Assembly (NCBI GenBank): GCA_041675185.1
Contig: JBAYUH010000003.1
Coordinates: 1 to 56,288, forward strand
From: UBA1557 sp041675185
Lineage (GTDB): Bacteria > Patescibacteriota > Patescibacteriia > Magasanikbacterales > UBA922
Direction of reading: 5' to 3'
Length of the DNA stretch: 56,288 nucleotides
Position 1 is the first letter of the stretch, and each line of letters starts with the position of its first letter. Under the pieces are notes generated by a model. It was not told the DNA's origin, did no database searches, and was given only the letters and a program-made list of their open reading frames with translations. Below, piece after piece: positions 7,707 through 15,114 of the stretch. The translations under genes were made by a program, and so were the position numbers.

Positions 7707-8462
7707 ATGATGAGCGCGATTTCGCGCTTTGTCATGACGCTGGGTCTGTGCGTTATGGCTCTCGTCGCGATTAGCGGCGAGGCGAAAGCAGACAGTTGGG
7801 TTGAGACCTATCGGACCGTGTGTCCGACAGGGTCAAAGACCCTCAATGTAACTTGTACTCGCGAAGGCGAGGAAGTTATATTGCGATTTGGCTGTGGGGG
7901 TCAGATTGCAACTTACACCTACACTTGCCAACACCCCAAGTTGGCAACAACATCGTTGCTTCCTAAGATCACCGAGGACAACTGGTTCGATTACCAGCTC
8001 GGCCTTCACACCAGTGGCGTTTTCGCCACCGGAGAGCTTCCACAGATGTTTTACATCGGTGGTGAGTTTTCCGCTCAGCTCAAACTGAGTGGGAAGTGGT
8101 GGATTTCTGGGTCACTCGGCTTGGGCTATGCCCGAGTTGATGGTGATAACATTTCTCTCACAGAAAGCTTCGGACTTCAGTACCGTATCAATACGGACTG
8201 GAATCTTGGGCTCGTCGCGCGCCACTACGTGGTGCTTGATGGTGAGGGTGATGTGCTCCAGGTGATCCTGCCCACTGTGGAGATTGTGTACAATGTTTCC
8301 AAAGGTCTGCAAGTCGTCTTGAACGGCGGTGCAGGCTGGGGACATTTCCGGGTGAGCGAGCGTATTTCAGCTGAGTCCTCTGTGGCTCCTTCTGAGTATA
8401 CAACGATCACTCGCGACGATCTCGTCGGGACGTTGGGACTGAACCTGAGGGCTAAGTTCTAA
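7707..8462 (+). CDS. Secreted outer-membrane-type beta-barrel protein (GC-rich island gene 2)
   Basis: A 251-residue protein. AGGAGGT at 7694-7700 positions the start (ATG 7707 or 7710). A signal peptide occupies residues 1-28, with a likely cleavage site after GEAKA. A short Cys-containing segment (four Cys between about 40 and 75) precedes a barrel-like region from about 95: alternating hydrophobic/polar strands with Gly/aromatic girdles (FYIGGEFSAQLKLSGKWWIS, LGLGYARV) ending in LVGTLGLNLRAKF, i.e. a C-terminal Phe as recognised by the BAM machinery of diderms. CPR cells are not known to have an outer membrane, so the protein is out of place. GC-rich codon use supports transfer. The alternative is an all-beta surface protein. 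Confidence 0.65.
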   Translation: MMSAISRFVMTLGLCVMALVAISGEAKADSWVETYRTVCPTGSKTLNVTCTREGEEVILRFGCGGQIATYTYTCQHPKLATTSLLPKITEDNWFDYQLGLHTSGVFATGELPQMFYIGGEFSAQLKLSGKWWISGSLGLGYARVDGDNISLTESFGLQYRINTDWNLGLVARHYVVLDGEGDVLQVILPTVEIVYNVSKGLQVVLNGGAGWGHFRVSERISAESSVAPSEYTTITRDDLVGTLGLNLRAKF

Positions 8463-8473
8463 TCAACGGTGAG

Positions 8474-8496
8474 CGAGGTTGTAGTCAGATACCTCG
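8474..8496 (+). terminator. Hairpin after the beta-barrel gene
   Basis: CGAGGT (8474-8479) pairs with ACCTCG (8491-8496), 11 bp after the stop; A-rich rather than T-rich DNA follows, so termination is uncertain. Confidence 0.35.
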
Positions 8497-8558
8497 TCAA
8501 AAAAATCTGGCACAGTTCAAATTTTAGAGTTTCTGTCTATTTTTTGCAAAAGGTGGCG

Positions 8559-8579
8559 CTCCAGCCTTAAAATGGAGCT
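8559..8579 (+). promoter_or_regulatory. Hairpin that covers the ribosome-binding site of the TSP3 gene
   Basis: GCTCCA pairs with TGGAGC across a 9-nt loop. The GGAG ribosome-binding site (8574-8577) lies in the 3' arm and the ATG is at 8583, so the fold would block initiation until melted or displaced. Confidence 0.45.
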
Positions 8580-8582
8580 TGG

Positions 8583-10238
8583 ATGAAAATGAAGAATGGT
8601 ATGTTCAGTTTCGTGGTCATGGCGTTTTTCGCTATGGCTTTCTCGACCATCAGTGCTTGCGCTGACGGTCAGGGTATCAACACGCCGGCGACGTCTGTCG
8701 CTGGTCTCAACGCGGACGGGACTGGTCCCGCAGACAACTGCGAGGCAGTCTACAATCCGCCTAGTGTGAGGTTGGGAAAGAGTTGTGTTGTCGTAGCTGA
8801 CTGTAACAGTGTTGCACCGTTGTTGAAGTCAGGGGCTTCTGCTCCAGTGTTCTGTGTTACGCAGAACGAGGTAGATGACTTTGGCTGGTCACAGGTTCTT
8901 GTGGGGCAGTGCGTTGCACAGCTCGACACGGACGGTGACGCGGCTGGTGACGAGTGTGACGACGATGACGATGGTGACCTCATCAAGGACGCCGTCGACA
9001 ATTGCCCGCTGGTTACTAACCATGATCAGCTCAACACCGACCACGATGGACTTGGCGACGCCTGTGATCCCGACGACGACAACGACGGGATCCTCGATGG
9101 TGTTGACAACTGTCCGCTGGTGGAGAATGCCAATCAGCTCGACACGAACACTGATGGGGTTGGCGATGCGTGCGAGGATGACTCGGATGGCGACGGTATT
9201 CTGAATAATACCGATAACTGTCCGTTTGTGGCGAATGTTGATCAACTCAATTCCGATGATGATCTGATGGGCGACGCCTGTGATCCCGACGACGACAACG
9301 ACGGGATCCTCGACGCCGCTGACAATTGTCCGCTGGTGGCGAATGCCAATCAGCTCGACACTGACGGCGACAGTTTCGGTGATGTCTGCGATCCAGACAT
9401 CGATGGCGACACAGTACTCAACGGTGTCGACAACTGCCCGCTTGTTGCCAACCATGGTCAGCTCGACACTGACGGCGACAGTTTCGGTGATGTCTGCGAT
9501 CCAGACATCGATGGCGACACAGTACTCAACGGTGTCGACAACTGCCCGAACGTTGCTAATTTTGATCAATCAGATCTTGACAACGACAGTTTCGGTGATG
9601 TCTGCGATCCTGACTGCGACGGCGACGGCACCGTTGCGCCATGCAACGCCGACTCGGATGGCGACGGTTTCATTCCTCCTGCTGATTGTATGGAGGGTGA
9701 GGCGTCGGTTCATCCGGGTGCGACTGAGCTCTGCAACGGTGTTGACGACGACTGCGATGGTGTAACCGACGATGGCTGTCCGGCTCCCGCCTGCGTTACT
9801 GCCACCGAATGTGATGATGGTATCGCAACGAACACTGACACTTGCGTCAGCGGGGTGTGTGTACATACTCCGTTGCCGCCGGCTGGCACGTGTTTGGTGA
9901 ATGCTGATTGTCTAAGTACCGAAGCGTGTATTGCTGGGATTTGCCGACTCAAAGCAGCTCCTGGTCAATGTTCGCCTTTCGCCGTCACGGTGAAAGGGAT
10001 GACGACACCGTCGGTCAAAAAGGCATATCTTGAATGGTATACCACCTCGGCCAATCCCGCACCCACAAGGAACGGGGTAGTCGAAGATGGAACGTATCAG
10101 TCATTTGCTGGCGAATGCTCAGTTATCGCGTTTGATTTCGCGGTGGGTGAGTGTGGCTGTCATACTGCCTTTGGGGATTCTCCGTGTAAGGAGCTTCCTG
10201 ATTCACCTGGCCTCGTCGGATGCCGGCATAATCAGTAG
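8583..10238 (+). CDS. Lipoprotein with thrombospondin type 3 repeats and MopE-like motif (GC-rich island gene 3)
   Basis: A 551-residue protein. The N-terminal signal ends in the lipobox ISAC (Cys26). Residues about 115-355 are TSP3 repeats of the form DxDGDGxxDxxDNCPxxxNxxQ, which bind Ca2+ in known structures. Next come the putative metal-binding motif ELCNGVDDDCDG (MopE-like) near 380, Cys-rich segments with TxxECDDGxxxxxDTC and CLxxxDC patterns, and a C-terminal domain of about 100 residues with several Cys. It is a surface-anchored, disulphide-rich, probably Ca-binding stalk or adhesin; the ligand is unknown. Repeat DNA is partly identical (see 9351-9548). Such proteins are common in Myxococcota and occur in some CPR bacteria. 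Codon use is GC-rich. Confidence 0.85.
   Translation: MKMKNGMFSFVVMAFFAMAFSTISACADGQGINTPATSVAGLNADGTGPADNCEAVYNPPSVRLGKSCVVVADCNSVAPLLKSGASAPVFCVTQNEVDDFGWSQVLVGQCVAQLDTDGDAAGDECDDDDDGDLIKDAVDNCPLVTNHDQLNTDHDGLGDACDPDDDNDGILDGVDNCPLVENANQLDTNTDGVGDACEDDSDGDGILNNTDNCPFVANVDQLNSDDDLMGDACDPDDDNDGILDAADNCPLVANANQLDTDGDSFGDVCDPDIDGDTVLNGVDNCPLVANHGQLDTDGDSFGDVCDPDIDGDTVLNGVDNCPNVANFDQSDLDNDSFGDVCDPDCDGDGTVAPCNADSDGDGFIPPADCMEGEASVHPGATELCNGVDDDCDGVTDDGCPAPACVTATECDDGIATNTDTCVSGVCVHTPLPPAGTCLVNADCLSTEACIAGICRLKAAPGQCSPFAVTVKGMTTPSVKKAYLEWYTTSANPAPTRNGVVEDGTYQSFAGECSVIAFDFAVGECGCHTAFGDSPCKELPDSPGLVGCRHNQ
9351..9548 (+). repeat. Recent 108-bp tandem duplication in the TSP3 coding region
   Basis: 90 consecutive bases are identical between 9351-9440 and 9459-9548 (period 108 bp, 36 codons, in frame), encoding two identical TSP3 modules. 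A more diverged copy pair lies at about 9061-9145 and 9271-9355. Confidence 0.9.
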
Positions 10239-10540
10239 TAGACATCGCAGTCTCATAAATTAGTAAAAACTGACCCTTGAAATAGGGTCCACCTGTTCAA
10301 AGATTCCAAAAACGTATTACAGTTACGTCTAGGAGGAGAGCAAGAGGTCGTGTGGACCGCTTTAAACAAAACACAACTAAGAGGGGGATGGGATTTCAGA
10401 CTGTAACTGAAATCCCTACCATATTACGCTTTTATAAATTTTATGAAGGTGTTGAGGGTAAAAATATAAATAATGAAACAGTAACTTGCAATGAGTTGCT
10501 GTTTTTTTATACTCAGTTTCTGAGTATCGCATTTATCATT
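10239..10540. other. Gap after the GC-rich island with hairpins
   Basis: No convincing gene. A small hairpin GACCC/GGGTC lies near 10272-10289, and a 10-bp stem joins GGGATTTCAG (10390-10399) to CTGAAATCCC (10407-10416). AGGAGGAG at 10331-10338 looks like a ribosome-binding site but no well-placed start follows. GAGGTCGTGT at 10346-10355 is the inverted copy of 7341-7350, at the other side of the island. Confidence 0.5.
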
Positions 10541-10568
10541 TTGAAAAAAAACAAAAATATGGTAATAT
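10541..10568 (+). promoter_or_regulatory. Promoter giving a nearly leaderless mRNA for the ligase-like gene
   Basis: TTGAAA (10541-10546), 16 bp, TAATAT (10563-10568). Transcription would start near 10575, only about 3 nt before the ATG at 10578, and no ribosome-binding site fits in between. Confidence 0.6.
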
Positions 10569-10577
10569 CTAAGTATT

Positions 10578-12065
10578 ATGATAGGTAACATTTTCCTTTA
10601 TTTACCAAATAATTTTATAGGCCTTTTTTTGTTATTGGTCATTTTTGTTTTAACTTTTCTGTTGATTTTTAAATTGAATAAAAGTGAATGGATTATTTAT
10701 ACTTTGCTTGTTTGGTTTCCTCTCGAGAGTCTTATTCTAATGTATACGCCAATTGAATTTTTTGCTTATGTAAAATATATCCCTGAAATTATCATGTATG
10801 GTCTGGCATTTGGTTCATTGATTTCTTATATCAAGGATAAAAGAAAAATTTTACCAAAACAACCTCTCAACAAATGGCTTATTGCTTTTGTGGTAGTAGC
10901 GCTCATTTCTTTATTACTAAATTTTTATAGTTGGACTACTTGGCTTCTGGGTTTGAGACAAATATTACGTTTTGTTTTGTTGGTATTTGTAATTTTGTGG
11001 ATGGATTATGATGAAAAAATTCTAAAGAAGATTATCAAATTTGGTGCAACAATGATTGCTTTGGAAATAATTTTGGGTTTTGTACAGTATTTATCTGGTG
11101 GATATTTGGATCCTTATTTATTTTCTTCACGTACTGTCAGTATTGGTAATTTGGCGTTACTTGGAGGACTAGAAGAGTTTTGGACACAAGGTAGTCGAGT
11201 ATTTGCTACGCTTGGTAGATATGATCAGCTTGGTAGTTTTGTAGCTTTGGGTATTATTTTGATGTTTCCATTTGTATTTTTTTTGAAAAAAAGACAAGAT
11301 AAATTTTGGTATTTTATTTTTTTTATTTTGGCTTTTGTAGTACTTTATCTTACTAAATCTCGTGCTAGCTGGATTGCAACTTTTCTTGGTGTTGTGACAA
11401 TTGGTTGGTTTTTGCGTAAAGACAAAAGAGTGGCTTTGGGTATTGGTGTGTTTTTGACTATTTTTGTGGCATATTTAGGTTTTTTTGCACTTAGTCATGA
11501 TAATGTCTTGTCTATTGGTGATAAACCAACCCAAACTTTGGGTGAGCGTGTATTTGAAGCTTTTAGTATTCAGGGTTTGCGAGATAGTTATGATGGTTAT
11601 GGTAGAATATTTTTTATCATAAATACTCCACGTATGGTGGTTACTAAGTATCCTTTTTTTGGTGTTGGTCCTGGACAATATGGTGGGGGAGTTGCAGCAG
11701 CACTTCTCAATACTGATATGTATGATAGATTGCATTTACCTTTTGGTATTCAAAATATTTTTGGACAAATAGACAACAATTGGATGAGTATTTGGGGTGA
11801 AGTTGGGACTATTGGTCTGATTGTTTGGATAATGGTATTTGTGACTATTATTAAGATGTCTTTGTTAGTTAGAAATAAGACAGAAAATATTTTTGAAAAA
11901 AATTTGGCTGAAGGATTGATTGGTTTGACAGTTGGTATTATGGCAATAGGATTTTTTGGACCATATTTTGAATTTAGATCGTTGATGTTTTATTATTGGG
12001 CGACAGTGGGGGTTGTGATGGTGTTTTTTGTTCGGAGGTATAATAAAAATTATTTGGAAAATTAA
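10578..12065 (+). CDS. O-antigen ligase/polymerase family (Wzy_C) membrane protein
   Basis: A 495-residue polytopic protein with about 11-12 TM helices. Family hallmarks are visible: a large loop after the middle helices holding GRYDQLGSF, the KSRASWIATF stretch, and the periplasmic loop with PFFGVGPGQYGGG and NNWMSIWGEVGTIGL, which resembles the Wzy_C signature. Members polymerise O-units or ligate glycans from polyprenyl-PP carriers on the outer face of the cytoplasmic membrane. With the Wzz-like gene at 1.8 kb and the glycosyltransferases downstream it fits a surface-polysaccharide pathway. AT-rich codon use matches the bulk genome, so the GC-rich island ends before it. Confidence 0.85.
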   Translation: MIGNIFLYLPNNFIGLFLLLVIFVLTFLLIFKLNKSEWIIYTLLVWFPLESLILMYTPIEFFAYVKYIPEIIMYGLAFGSLISYIKDKRKILPKQPLNKWLIAFVVVALISLLLNFYSWTTWLLGLRQILRFVLLVFVILWMDYDEKILKKIIKFGATMIALEIILGFVQYLSGGYLDPYLFSSRTVSIGNLALLGGLEEFWTQGSRVFATLGRYDQLGSFVALGIILMFPFVFFLKKRQDKFWYFIFFILAFVVLYLTKSRASWIATFLGVVTIGWFLRKDKRVALGIGVFLTIFVAYLGFFALSHDNVLSIGDKPTQTLGERVFEAFSIQGLRDSYDGYGRIFFIINTPRMVVTKYPFFGVGPGQYGGGVAAALLNTDMYDRLHLPFGIQNIFGQIDNNWMSIWGEVGTIGLIVWIMVFVTIIKMSLLVRNKTENIFEKNLAEGLIGLTVGIMAIGFFGPYFEFRSLMFYYWATVGVVMVFFVRRYNKNYLEN

Positions 12066-12585
12066 TATAAATAAACTATAATTAGACAATAACTTGACGA
12101 TAACTAACAAAAACAATAAGATCACTAGTTTTTGTATCGTTATAGTTTCATTATCGTATAATTATTTAAATTTGATAATAACTAAACAACAACTATTTAG
12201 TAACTATTAACAATAACTATTATAATATAAAATATGGAAGAGGAGGGAAGTAAGTATGTACCGTTGAATAAGTTGTTTGTCTACAAAATTTCGATAGAGC
12301 TGTGTGATTTAGGTTGGAGCATTTATGAAAAATTTGATTGGCAAGATAAGAAAATAAAATGAAAAAGAGTGATGTGTAGTGTAAAAAGTTATTTTCTAGT
12401 TATTGTTTAATTAAATTTTGTAGAATAGACAACTAAACAATAATTAGTCAATAACGTTACAATAACTATTTTCCAAAAGTTATCGGCTAGTTAAACTACA
12501 TTGAAGAAATATTTATACAATAACTAAACAATAATAATACAATAACTAGTTTTAAATTAGTTATTGTCTAGTTACAGTCTTATAG
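12066..12585. repeat. AATAACTA repeat field flanking the S23 remnant
   Basis: The gap 12066-12589 outside the remnant gene consists of degenerate copies of AATAACTAAACAATAACTA and of its reverse complement TAGTTATTGTCTAGTTA, before (12066-12233) and after (12363-12585) the gene fragment. Similar copies occur at 13610-13652 and 13800-13855. Confidence 0.75.
12234..12362 (+). pseudogene. Truncated four-helix-bundle (S23/IVS-type) protein gene
   Basis: An ATG frame of 42 codons, opening MEEEGSKYVPLNKLFVYK and continuing ELCDLGWSIYEKFDWQDKK. It resembles the N-terminal helix of the four-helix-bundle S23 family (consensus about: pLxdLkVYqkA.ela..iye.t..wp..e), which normally runs to about 115-130 residues. 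Here a stop follows at the point where the second helix (GDQLRRAAxSI-type) should begin, and no continuation was found downstream. I call it a decayed gene. The S23 reading rests on recognition of this short stretch only. Confidence 0.55.
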
Positions 12586-12589
12586 TATT

Positions 12590-13609
12590 ATGAACAAAAA
12601 AAAATTACAACACAAAACAATATCTCCAATCGACTGTGTCCTTGGTATCACTTACAATTGTAATTCTCGTTGTGTGATGTGTGATATTTGGAAAATAAAA
12701 GATTTTCCTGAATTACCAGTGGCAGAGTACAAAAAATTACCAAGTTCTTTGCGCGATATCAATATTTCTGGTGGTGAGCCTTTTTTGCGTGGAGATATTC
12801 CAGAGATAATTGCTACTGTTAAGAAAGCAGCTCCTAAAGCTCGAATGGTTATCTCGACCAATGGTTTCATGCCAGTCTTGATTGAAAAACAAATGAAAGA
12901 AATATTGAAAATCAAACCAGATATTGGTATTGCTATTTCTGTTGATGGTTATGGAAAGACTCATGAGGAAATTCGTAAAATTCCCAATGCTTGGGAAAAA
13001 GATATGGAAACTCTAGAAAGATTACAAAAATTAGGTATGAAAAATTTGCGTCTAGCTTTCACTATCTTGCCACAAAATATACAAGATTTTGGTAAAGTTT
13101 ATGACGAAACTAGAAAGCGTGGTATTCAGTTTACGCATGCTTTTGCACAGAGCTCAGAACATTATTTTGGTGGCAGTAACAATGATAATAATAAACCAAA
13201 TTTGGATATATTGAAGGCACAATATAAATATCTTATAAATGGCGAACTAAAATCTTGGCACCCAAAGAAATGGGTGAGAGCTTTTTTTGCTCATGGTCTA
13301 TACAAATTTAGTATTGAAAAAACTCAAGTTTTGAACAATGATCCTGGTACGAAGTTTTTTTATCTTGATCCACGTGGTGTAGTCTATCCTTCAGTAGTAC
13401 ACAATTATCCAATGGGTAATATCCAAAATTATGACAAGTGGAATGATTTGTGGTATGGTGAAACTGCAGAAAAAGCTAGAGAAAAAGTAGTAACCATTGG
13501 TCGGCCAGCTTGGATGATTTGTACAGCTAGGACAGCTATTAGGAAAAATCCTCACAAAGTGGTGAAATGGATAATCCAAAATAAAGTTGGGGGAATGAGG
13601 GATTTGTAA
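12590..13609 (+). CDS. Radical SAM enzyme
   Basis: A 339-residue protein. The 4Fe-4S/SAM motif CxxxCxxC is at residues 24, 28 and 31, with DIW after the last Cys; NISGGEPFLRGD matches the GGEP SAM-contact motif. The C-terminal part keeps a single WMICTARTAIRKNP segment, which recalls the edge of a SPASM domain but lacks its full Cys set. It sits between the ligase-like gene and GT4 enzymes, so modification of a surface glycan or lipid is possible; the substrate is unknown. Confidence 0.85.
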   Translation: MNKKKLQHKTISPIDCVLGITYNCNSRCVMCDIWKIKDFPELPVAEYKKLPSSLRDINISGGEPFLRGDIPEIIATVKKAAPKARMVISTNGFMPVLIEKQMKEILKIKPDIGIAISVDGYGKTHEEIRKIPNAWEKDMETLERLQKLGMKNLRLAFTILPQNIQDFGKVYDETRKRGIQFTHAFAQSSEHYFGGSNNDNNKPNLDILKAQYKYLINGELKSWHPKKWVRAFFAHGLYKFSIEKTQVLNNDPGTKFFYLDPRGVVYPSVVHNYPMGNIQNYDKWNDLWYGETAEKAREKVVTIGRPAWMICTARTAIRKNPHKVVKWIIQNKVGGMRDL

Positions 13610-13652
13610 CAAACAATAATTATAAGGTCACTAGCTATTGTCTAGTTATAGT

Positions 13653-13782
13653 TTAATCCGCCCAAGGCGGACAAGGTTTAATTCCTCGTAGTTTCAGCCA
13701 GAGGACTGATCAGCCTTGGGCACGATACTGCGAAATAATCCAATTGATACATTGTCAGCTTGCTGCGAGGTAGTTCATTTAT
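13653..13782 (+). repeat. Interspersed palindromic element, copy A
   Basis: It starts TAATCCGCCCAAGGCGGACA (itself palindromic: TCCGCC/GGCGGA) and ends GTCAGCTTGCTGCGAGGTAG (stem CAGC/GCTG). It aligns end to end with copy B at 42432-42528, except for about 33 extra bases in the middle (CAGCCAGAGGAC ... GGGCACGAT). It lies in a gap (13610-13862) with no gene. Confidence 0.8.
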
Positions 13783-13862
13783 CGTGTTGTTATTAATTTT
13801 GTTGGAGTCTAATTAGATTATAATTAAACAAAAACTATACAATAACTATTTTTTTTGAAATT

Positions 13863-15065
13863 ATGAAAATACTGTTGGTAAACAAATATTGGTACATAAA
13901 AGGCGGGGCAGAACGTGTGGTTTTTGCTACCAAAAAAGTGTTGGAAGATGCTGGTCATGAAGTAGAGATTTTTGGTATGAAACATCCAAAAAATATTTTT
14001 GAAAATAAATATTTTATTGATAATATTGATTATGGTAATACTAAAGGTTTAAGAAAGATAATAGTGGGTATTAAGAGTATTTATAATTGGGATGCAAAAA
14101 ATAAATTTGCAGATTTAATTGATAAGTTTAAGCCAGATATAGTACATTTTCATAATATTTATCATCAATTGTCTTTTTCTCTTTTGGATGTTGTCAAAGA
14201 AAAAAAAATTCCTGCGGTGATGACTTTGCATGATTACAAAATGATTAGCCCAAATTATAATCTTTTTAATAATGGAAAGATCTTTGAACAGAGTTGTGGT
14301 AGTAATTATTATAAATGTATTTTGAATAATTGCATGGGAAATTTTGGACAAAGTGTACTTGCGACCTGTGAGGCTTATTTGAGAAAATGGAAAAAATGGA
14401 ATCATAATGTGAAAATGTATATAAGTTCAAGTAATTTTTTGAAAGAAAAATTTTTGTCTGTAGGTTTTGTAGAAAAAATAGAAGTAGTGTCAAATCCTTT
14501 GGTTGATTTTTCTACTGAAAATATTTTAGTAGGTGGCAAAAATGTATTATATATGGGCAGACTTTCTGAAGAAAAAGGTGTTGAATTAGTTTTAAAAGTA
14601 GCAAAACAATTGCTAGATATAAAATTCCAAATAGTGGGAGACGGTCCATTGAAAAAATATTTACAAACAGTTATTGAAAAGGAAAATATAAAAAATGTAG
14701 AAATACTTGGTTATCAATCTAGTGATATTTTACATAATACCTTGGAAAAAGCTAGAATTCTTATAATGCCTTCGCAGTGGTATGAAAATTGTCCTTTGAG
14801 TGTACTCGAAGCTCATGCTGCAGGTAAAGTGATCTTAGCAAGTAATTTGGGTGGTTTGGTAGAAATGGTTCCAAAAGATATGTTAGTTGATCACAAAAAT
14901 ATAGAACAATGGGTATCTATGGTTCAAAATTGGTATAAAAAATCAGATGAAGAACTGAAAAAAATAGGTATAGAGTTAAGAGCTAGAGTGTTTAACGAAA
15001 ATGATTTGTCTACGTATTACAAAAGAATTATTAAGTTATACGAAAAAGTAGTAAAGTCGTTATAA
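13863..15065 (+). CDS. GT4-family glycosyltransferase
   Basis: A 400-residue GT-B protein. The N-terminal domain begins MKILLVNKYWYIKGGAERV (the GGAE donor-loop pattern). The C-terminal GT1/GT4 domain has YMGRLSEEKGVELVL, VGDGPLKKYL and the E-x7-E motif in ENCPLSVLEAHAAGKVI. Retaining sugar transfer from a nucleotide sugar at the cytosolic membrane face is the family activity; donor and acceptor are not predictable. It converges with the next glycosyltransferase across a shared terminator. Confidence 0.9.
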   Translation: MKILLVNKYWYIKGGAERVVFATKKVLEDAGHEVEIFGMKHPKNIFENKYFIDNIDYGNTKGLRKIIVGIKSIYNWDAKNKFADLIDKFKPDIVHFHNIYHQLSFSLLDVVKEKKIPAVMTLHDYKMISPNYNLFNNGKIFEQSCGSNYYKCILNNCMGNFGQSVLATCEAYLRKWKKWNHNVKMYISSSNFLKEKFLSVGFVEKIEVVSNPLVDFSTENILVGGKNVLYMGRLSEEKGVELVLKVAKQLLDIKFQIVGDGPLKKYLQTVIEKENIKNVEILGYQSSDILHNTLEKARILIMPSQWYENCPLSVLEAHAAGKVILASNLGGLVEMVPKDMLVDHKNIEQWVSMVQNWYKKSDEELKKIGIELRARVFNENDLSTYYKRIIKLYEKVVKSL

Positions 15066-15084
15066 AAAAAGTTTTTTCAAAATT

Positions 15085-15114
15085 AAAAACGTTCTTGTTA
15101 AGAACGTTTTTTTA
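15085..15114. terminator. Bidirectional terminator between convergent glycosyltransferases
   Basis: AAAAACGTTCTT pairs with AAGAACGTTTTT over a 3-nt loop, with T or A tracts on both sides, 20 bp after one stop and adjoining the other. Confidence 0.85.

Noticed and set aside
8889..9866. Long open frames on other strands and frames across the TSP3 repeats
   Set aside because: They are by-products of the codon pattern of the repeats (GAC/GGC-rich) and lack starts with ribosome-binding sites.
10352..10588. 78-codon frame starting at a GTG before the ligase-like gene
   Set aside because: The AGGAGGAG site is about 15 nt from the start, a hairpin lies inside, composition shifts midway, and it runs into the promoter and start of the next gene.
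12066..12585. CRISPR array
   Set aside because: Repeats are degenerate, in both orientations, and have no constant-length unique spacers; no cas genes are nearby.
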